Source: an uncultured Clostridia bacterium
Lineage (GTDB): Bacteria > Bacillota > Clostridia > Oscillospirales > Oscillospiraceae
DNA length: 10,052 nt
Direction of reading: 5' to 3'
Assembly: GCA_946539175.1 (NCBI GenBank)
Contig: CAMNHH010000080.1
Span: 1-10,052 of the forward strand
Shown here: in pieces, positions 6,249-10,052 of the stretch
How positions within the stretch are numbered: position 1 is the stretch's first letter
How the letters are laid out: every line of letters starts with the position of its first letter
Program-made: the position numbers and the translations under genes
Notes under the pieces: model-generated
The model's input: only the letters and a program-made list of their open reading frames with translations
Databases searched by the model: none
What the model was told of the DNA's origin: nothing

Positions 6249-7928
6249 ATGAAACCTGTAACAAAACTCTTCGCCCTGCTGCTGGCGGCCCTGCTGCTGC
6301 TGAGCGGCTGTCAGACGGAGCCTGCGCCCGGCCCCAGCTCCGACGCCGGCTCCGAAAGCGCCGCGCCGCGGACGGAGACCCCAAGCCAGACCGAGACCGT
6401 GAGCACCCAGCAGCAGACCGAGCCGGTGACCTCTACCGCCGGGGAGGAAGTCCCCGAGACCCGGGACCTGGGCGGCTACGCCGTCAGCAGCTCCACCAAG
6501 GAGGCCACCGCCGCGGGCATGGAGATCCTGGAGCGGGGCGGCAACGCCGTGGACGCGGCGGTGGCCGTGGCCCTGGCCCTGGGCGTCACCGAGCCCTATT
6601 CCTCCGGCCTGGGCGGCAGCGGCGTGATGGTGGTCTATGACCCCGCGGCGGATGCGGCCTACAGTCTGGACTACTACGCCTGTGCCGGCTCCGCCCTGGA
6701 GAACAGCGACTTCGTGGGCGTGCCCGGCTTCCTGGCTGGCATGCAGGAGGCCCTGGACCAGTGGGGCAGCCTGAGCATGAAGGAGGTCATCGCACCCGCC
6801 GTCAAGCTGGCGGAGGAGGGCTTCACCGCCACCCAGGGCTTTGCCCGCCGGCTGGACTACTCCGCCAAGATCCGGCAGAATCCGGCCTTTGCCGGCGTCC
6901 GGGAGGGGGACACGGTCGTCCAGGCCGAGCTGGCCGAGACCCTGAAGCTGATCCGGGACGAGGGCACCTACGCCTTCTACAACGGCAGGATCGCGGAGGA
7001 CATCGACGCCGCCTGCGATCTCAGCGCGGTGGATCTGGCCTCCTATCAGGTCTACAGCTACAAGGCCCTGAAATCCAAGTTCAACGGCTATCGGATCTAC
7101 ACCACCACCGCCCCCACCTCCGGCGTGGTCACCTCCGAGATGCTCACCGCGGCGGATCTTTTGAAGGTCCCCGACCCCAGGGAGGACCCCGACGGCTACC
7201 TGGAGGTCATGAAGCTGGCCACCCAGATCGCCTATAAGACCCGCCGCAACAAGCTGGTGGACCCCCGCTTCTACACCTTCAAGGGCAGCACCCTGGTTTC
7301 CCGGAAGTACGTGAAAAAGCTGATCGCCAAGGCCCAGGAGGCGGACAGCCTGCGGGCGGAGCCGGATCCCGAGAAGCGCTGCACCACCCAGTTCGCGGTG
7401 ATCGACCGCAGCGGCATGATCGTCTGCGTCACCAACACCCTCTCCGACAACTGGGGCGGCTACGTCTGCGTGGACGGCTTCTATCTGAACAACACCCTGA
7501 GCAACTTCAACCAGACCGGCAAGAACGCCTATGAACCGCTGAAGCGGCCCCGGACCCATTTCTCCCCGCTGATCGCGGTGGGGGAGGACGGCTTCTGCCT
7601 GGCCATCGGCTCTCCCGGCGGCGACAACATCCCCAAGGTGGTGTCCCAGGTGCTCATCGACATCCTGCAGAACGGCACCGATCTGCAGACCGCGGTGGAT
7701 CAGGGCCGCTACTACTACGACGAGAACGATCTGCTCTGCCTGGAGGCGGCCACCGACACCCCGCCCCTGCTGGACCCGGACGCCATCTCCGAGCGCTACT
7801 ACTATTCCAGCTCCCACGTGATCTTCGGCTGCACCGCCATCGTGGGCTATGATCCCGCCCAGGGCGTGGTGGCCGTCAGCGACCTGCGTCGGGACGGCTC
7901 CGACTCCCAGATCGCGAAGCTGAACTGA
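6249..7928 (+). CDS. capD: Gamma-glutamyltransferase-like lipoprotein, CapD/PgsD-type PGA processing enzyme
   Basis: By position and fold this is the CapD-type gamma-glutamyltranspeptidase that cleaves PGA and, in Bacillus anthracis, attaches it to the wall. The 559 residues begin with a lipoprotein signal ending LLLSGC (16-21, lipidated C21), so it should sit on the outer face of the membrane. A Thr/Gln/Ser/Glu-rich linker follows to about 70. The N-terminal subunit shows GGNAVDAAVAVALALGVTEP (97-116) and GLGGSGV (120-126). The autoprocessing/catalytic Thr is expected at T379 in CTTQFAVIDRSG; the usual TTHxS is TTQFA here. Oxyanion-type GSPGG is at 454-458. The region usually reading D-x-R-E-x-A-P is DYYACAG (141-147), so the substrate-carboxylate Arg is missing and the following loop is short. 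AAAGG (6236-6240) precedes the start by 8 bases; the gap to capA is 23 bases, so it is in the operon. Confidence 0.87.
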   Translation: MKPVTKLFALLLAALLLLSGCQTEPAPGPSSDAGSESAAPRTETPSQTETVSTQQQTEPVTSTAGEEVPETRDLGGYAVSSSTKEATAAGMEILERGGNAVDAAVAVALALGVTEPYSSGLGGSGVMVVYDPAADAAYSLDYYACAGSALENSDFVGVPGFLAGMQEALDQWGSLSMKEVIAPAVKLAEEGFTATQGFARRLDYSAKIRQNPAFAGVREGDTVVQAELAETLKLIRDEGTYAFYNGRIAEDIDAACDLSAVDLASYQVYSYKALKSKFNGYRIYTTTAPTSGVVTSEMLTAADLLKVPDPREDPDGYLEVMKLATQIAYKTRRNKLVDPRFYTFKGSTLVSRKYVKKLIAKAQEADSLRAEPDPEKRCTTQFAVIDRSGMIVCVTNTLSDNWGGYVCVDGFYLNNTLSNFNQTGKNAYEPLKRPRTHFSPLIAVGEDGFCLAIGSPGGDNIPKVVSQVLIDILQNGTDLQTAVDQGRYYYDENDLLCLEAATDTPPLLDPDAISERYYYSSSHVIFGCTAIVGYDPAQGVVAVSDLRRDGSDSQIAKLN

Positions 7929-7946
7929 AGCGGATGAAACGAACCC

Positions 7947-7994
7947 GACAGTCCCGTGAAAAACTTTCGTTTTTCACGGGACTGTCTTGCTTTT
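7947..7994 (+). terminator. Strong intrinsic terminator of the PGA operon
   Basis: GACAGTCCCGTGAAAAAC (7947-7964) pairs perfectly with the complementary arm at 7969-7986, giving 18 bp with a TTTC loop, and TTGCTTTT (7987-7994) follows. It begins 18 bases after the capD stop. The stem is symmetric, but the flanking T tract favours termination of + strand transcripts. Confidence 0.9.
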
Positions 7995-8015
7995 GCACAA
8001 AAAATCGGATATAAT
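7987..8015 (+). promoter_or_regulatory. Promoter of the secreted lipase gene
   Basis: A perfect TATAAT (8010-8015) lies 17 bp after TTGCTT (7987-7992, three of six matches to TTGACA). The -35 is the T tract of the preceding terminator, so the two signals overlap. The predicted start is near 8022, giving a leader of about 38 nt. The spacer is A-rich. Confidence 0.65.
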
Positions 8016-8059
8016 ATAGAGTAGCTTCGGCCAATATTGACAAAAGAAGGAGAACGACC

Positions 8060-10052
8060 ATGAAAACCAGAGTGCTTGCCCTGTTTCTGAGCCTGCTGCT
8101 CCTGCTGAGCCTGCTTCCGCTGCAAGTCTTCGCGGCGGACCCGAGTCTGACCGGCGTCGAACTGACGGATACCGACTACGACGGCATCCCCGACGAATTT
8201 GACGCCGCCCCCAACGACAACAGCTTCTCCGGCAAGCTGAAAAGCGGCCACGACGGCACCACAACCGTCAGCTTTGTCATGGACTACCGGGATTTCTTCG
8301 GCAGCAACACCGAATACCACCCCAATCTGGCCTCCGTTTCCGTCATGGGCAGCGCCCTGGCCTACTGCCTGCCCGATTACGGCGACGCCTATTTCACCTT
8401 CAACACGGCCCAGACCTGGGCGGGCGGCACCGCCTCCAAGGTGGACGGCCCGGAGCTGATGCGGGTGCTGGGCATGGAGGACGTGGTGGACTACAAGCTG
8501 GATGAGGTCTATTCCGACGACGACATCTGCGAGGTGCTCCTGGGCCACCGGACCGTCAGCTGCAACGGCGAGACCAAGCTGATCCTGGCCCTCTGGGTCC
8601 GGGGCACCCGCAGCAGCTCCGCCGAGGAGTGGAGCTCCAACTTCCACATGGGGGACCTGGCCCGCTTCTTCGAGGCCTACGACGCCCAGGAGGGCAAGTC
8701 CCCCCGCCAGAGCAACGCGGATTGGACCCGCAGGACCAACCACCGGGGCTTCGACGTCTGCGCCACCCGCATCCTGCAGTACCTGGGGGGCTACCACAGC
8801 CAGTACGTGCAGCCGGTGCTGGACAGCCTGCCCGAGGCCGAGCTGGTCTACTGGATCACCGGCCATTCCCGGGGAGGCGCCGTGGGCAATCTGATCGCCT
8901 CCTATCTGATCGACCGGGGGGAGAAGGTCTTCGCCTACACCTTCGCCGCCCCCTACAACACCGCCAACACCGAGGCCAGCGCCGAGCGCTACGACTGCAT
9001 CTTCAACCTGGTGAACAGCAACGACTTCGTCCCCATGCTGCCCATGCAGGAATGGGGCTTCACCCGCTACGGCCGCACGGCCCTTGTGGACGCCTCCGCC
9101 TATTCCAGCGAGATCAAGAGCCGCACCGGCACGGATTACAGCGGCAAGTATCTGACCGCCTCCGATATGAGCACCCTGCTGGGCAAGTTCATCTGCGTCA
9201 CCGGCGAGAACGCGGACCGGAACAACCCCGGCAAGATCCTGGGCTGGCGGGAGGTCTACGTGTACCACTGCGGCCACGAGCACCCCGGCGAGACCGTGGG
9301 GAACTACCAGGCCTCGACCTTCCGGGCCAAGAGCAGCGGTGTCTTCGGCATCGGCGGCTTCACGGAGAGCGAGTATAACGGCTATGCCGCCCGCCTGCGG
9401 AAGTACAGCTATTGGAAGGACGGAGCCTGCGAGACTCCCGCCTACTGCCTGCAGGTGCTGGTGGAGCTGCTGGTGCAGGTGGCCCAGGGCAACACCCTGG
9501 GGGGCGGCTGGAACTATCTGACCTCCAACAAGCTGGCGGACAAGTTCGATTTTGACAAGCAGTCTCTGATCGGCTACGCCAACAAGCTGACGGAGCCCCA
9601 CTTCATGGACACCTACTCCGTGCTCCAGTCCAAGGTGGGGGCCATGGAGGACCCGGGCAGCCTTTTCGTCACCCTGCCCAACTACGCCGAGAACGGACGC
9701 CCGGCCCATACCCACAACTATACCTACGTGCCCTACGAAGGACAGGAACCCAGCTGCACCCAGGAGGGCCTGGGTTATCGGTACTGCCTCTGCAGCCAGA
9801 GCAATGCCGACTACTACGACGACTATCAGAAGAACGTGCCCATCCCCGCCCTGGGCCACGAGCTTTCCTGTACCGACAACGGGGACGGCACCCATACCGT
9901 CTCCTGCTCCCGCTGCGATTACAGCCTCACCGAGCCCTGTGAATATGAGGATGGGGTCTGCGTGGACTGCGGCCACGTCCTGCTCCAGAGCAGGCCGGTC
10001 TCCGTCTACGTGGTGGACGAGCTGGACGGCGAGAGCCTGTACGCCTGGGCCT
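8060..10052 (+). CDS. Secreted lipase-like alpha/beta hydrolase with Ca-binding loop and Cys-rich C-terminal repeats (partial, runs off window)
   Basis: The frame stays open for 664 codons to the window edge. AAGGAG (8047-8052) lies seven bases before ATG. A Sec signal peptide (1-25, core SLLLLLSLLP, likely cut after VFA) leads to an EF-hand/thrombospondin-type-3-like calcium loop, DTDYDGIPDEFD (37-48), with acidic ligands at 37, 39, 41, 45 and 48. The hydrolase domain resembles class-3 lipases: strand YWITGHSRGGA with nucleophile S270, SNDFVPMLP with candidate D322, and EPHFMDTY with candidate H514. From about 550 there are Cys/His-rich modules of the kind found in clostridial surface proteins (C566, C576-x-C578, ALGH 597-600, C604, C616-x2-C619, C627, C634-x2-C637), perhaps metal-binding. 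The substrate is unknown; an esterase or lipase acting outside the cell is inferred. The C-terminus, possibly with a wall anchor, lies beyond the window. It has its own promoter and is not part of the PGA operon. Confidence 0.88.
   Translation, partial: MKTRVLALFLSLLLLLSLLPLQVFAADPSLTGVELTDTDYDGIPDEFDAAPNDNSFSGKLKSGHDGTTTVSFVMDYRDFFGSNTEYHPNLASVSVMGSALAYCLPDYGDAYFTFNTAQTWAGGTASKVDGPELMRVLGMEDVVDYKLDEVYSDDDICEVLLGHRTVSCNGETKLILALWVRGTRSSSAEEWSSNFHMGDLARFFEAYDAQEGKSPRQSNADWTRRTNHRGFDVCATRILQYLGGYHSQYVQPVLDSLPEAELVYWITGHSRGGAVGNLIASYLIDRGEKVFAYTFAAPYNTANTEASAERYDCIFNLVNSNDFVPMLPMQEWGFTRYGRTALVDASAYSSEIKSRTGTDYSGKYLTASDMSTLLGKFICVTGENADRNNPGKILGWREVYVYHCGHEHPGETVGNYQASTFRAKSSGVFGIGGFTESEYNGYAARLRKYSYWKDGACETPAYCLQVLVELLVQVAQGNTLGGGWNYLTSNKLADKFDFDKQSLIGYANKLTEPHFMDTYSVLQSKVGAMEDPGSLFVTLPNYAENGRPAHTHNYTYVPYEGQEPSCTQEGLGYRYCLCSQSNADYYDDYQKNVPIPALGHELSCTDNGDGTHTVSCSRCDYSLTEPCEYEDGVCVDCGHVLLQSRPVSVYVVDELDGESLYAWA

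Noticed and set aside
6174..7817. 547-codon open frame on the - strand opposite capD
   Set aside because: A codon-bias shadow with low-complexity composition; the + frame has a lipobox and GGT motifs.
7847..9976. 709-codon open frame on the - strand opposite the lipase gene
   Set aside because: Long only because the + gene is GC-rich at third positions; it lacks domains and reads back through the terminator region, whereas the + frame has promoter, ribosome-binding site, signal peptide and lipase motifs.

Overview
The window comes from a GC-rich, Gram-positive-type bacterium, most likely an anaerobic member of the Clostridia (an Oscillospirales-like Firmicute; this is inferred from gene content and GC-rich codon use, not from a marker gene). 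Three things support it: a long Bacillus-type SRP RNA with an Alu domain, the classic Firmicutes order SRP RNA - dnaX - ebfC/yaaK - recR, and secreted proteins with lipobox or Sec signals and Cys-rich modules of the clostridial surface-protein kind. All genes are on the + strand.

Region 1 (1-3086), housekeeping. The SRP RNA gene is closed by a terminal helix of about 23 bp joining the first and last bases of the RNA region. It is followed by a terminator-like hairpin and a pair of inverted, REP-like palindromic repeats. Then come dnaX (DNA polymerase III tau subunit), ebfC/yaaK (nucleoid-associated protein) and recR (recombination mediator). ebfC and recR are translationally coupled by a TGATG overlap, and a GC-rich hairpin follows recR.

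Region 2 (3087-7994), a poly-gamma-glutamate (PGA) operon. An AT-rich stretch carries a good sigma-A promoter with an extended -10, and a perfect inverted repeat lies in its spacer. The genes capB/pgsB (ligase), capC/pgsC (membrane partner), capA/pgsA (membrane-anchored PGA_cap protein) and a gamma-glutamyltransferase-like capD lipoprotein follow with tight spacing. An 18-bp hairpin with a T tract ends the unit. This is the capBCAD layout used for surface-retained or processed PGA. CapA lacks several residues that are normally conserved in its metallophosphoesterase-like site. CapD has changes around the catalytic Thr and at the substrate-binding Arg. No pgsE/capE-like ORF was seen.

Region 3 (7987-10052), a secreted lipase-like protein. 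A new promoter, whose -35 overlaps the T tract of the previous terminator, drives a large gene that runs off the right edge. It encodes a signal peptide, a calcium-binding DxDxDG loop, an alpha/beta-hydrolase (class-3-lipase-like) domain with a visible Ser-Asp-His set, and C-terminal Cys/His-rich repeats.

The window looks like a conserved replication/repair block next to an envelope locus. The most noteworthy points are the divergent CapA and CapD active sites, the capB promoter and leader architecture, and the inverted REP-like pair. No wholly new multi-gene system could be established from the sequence alone.
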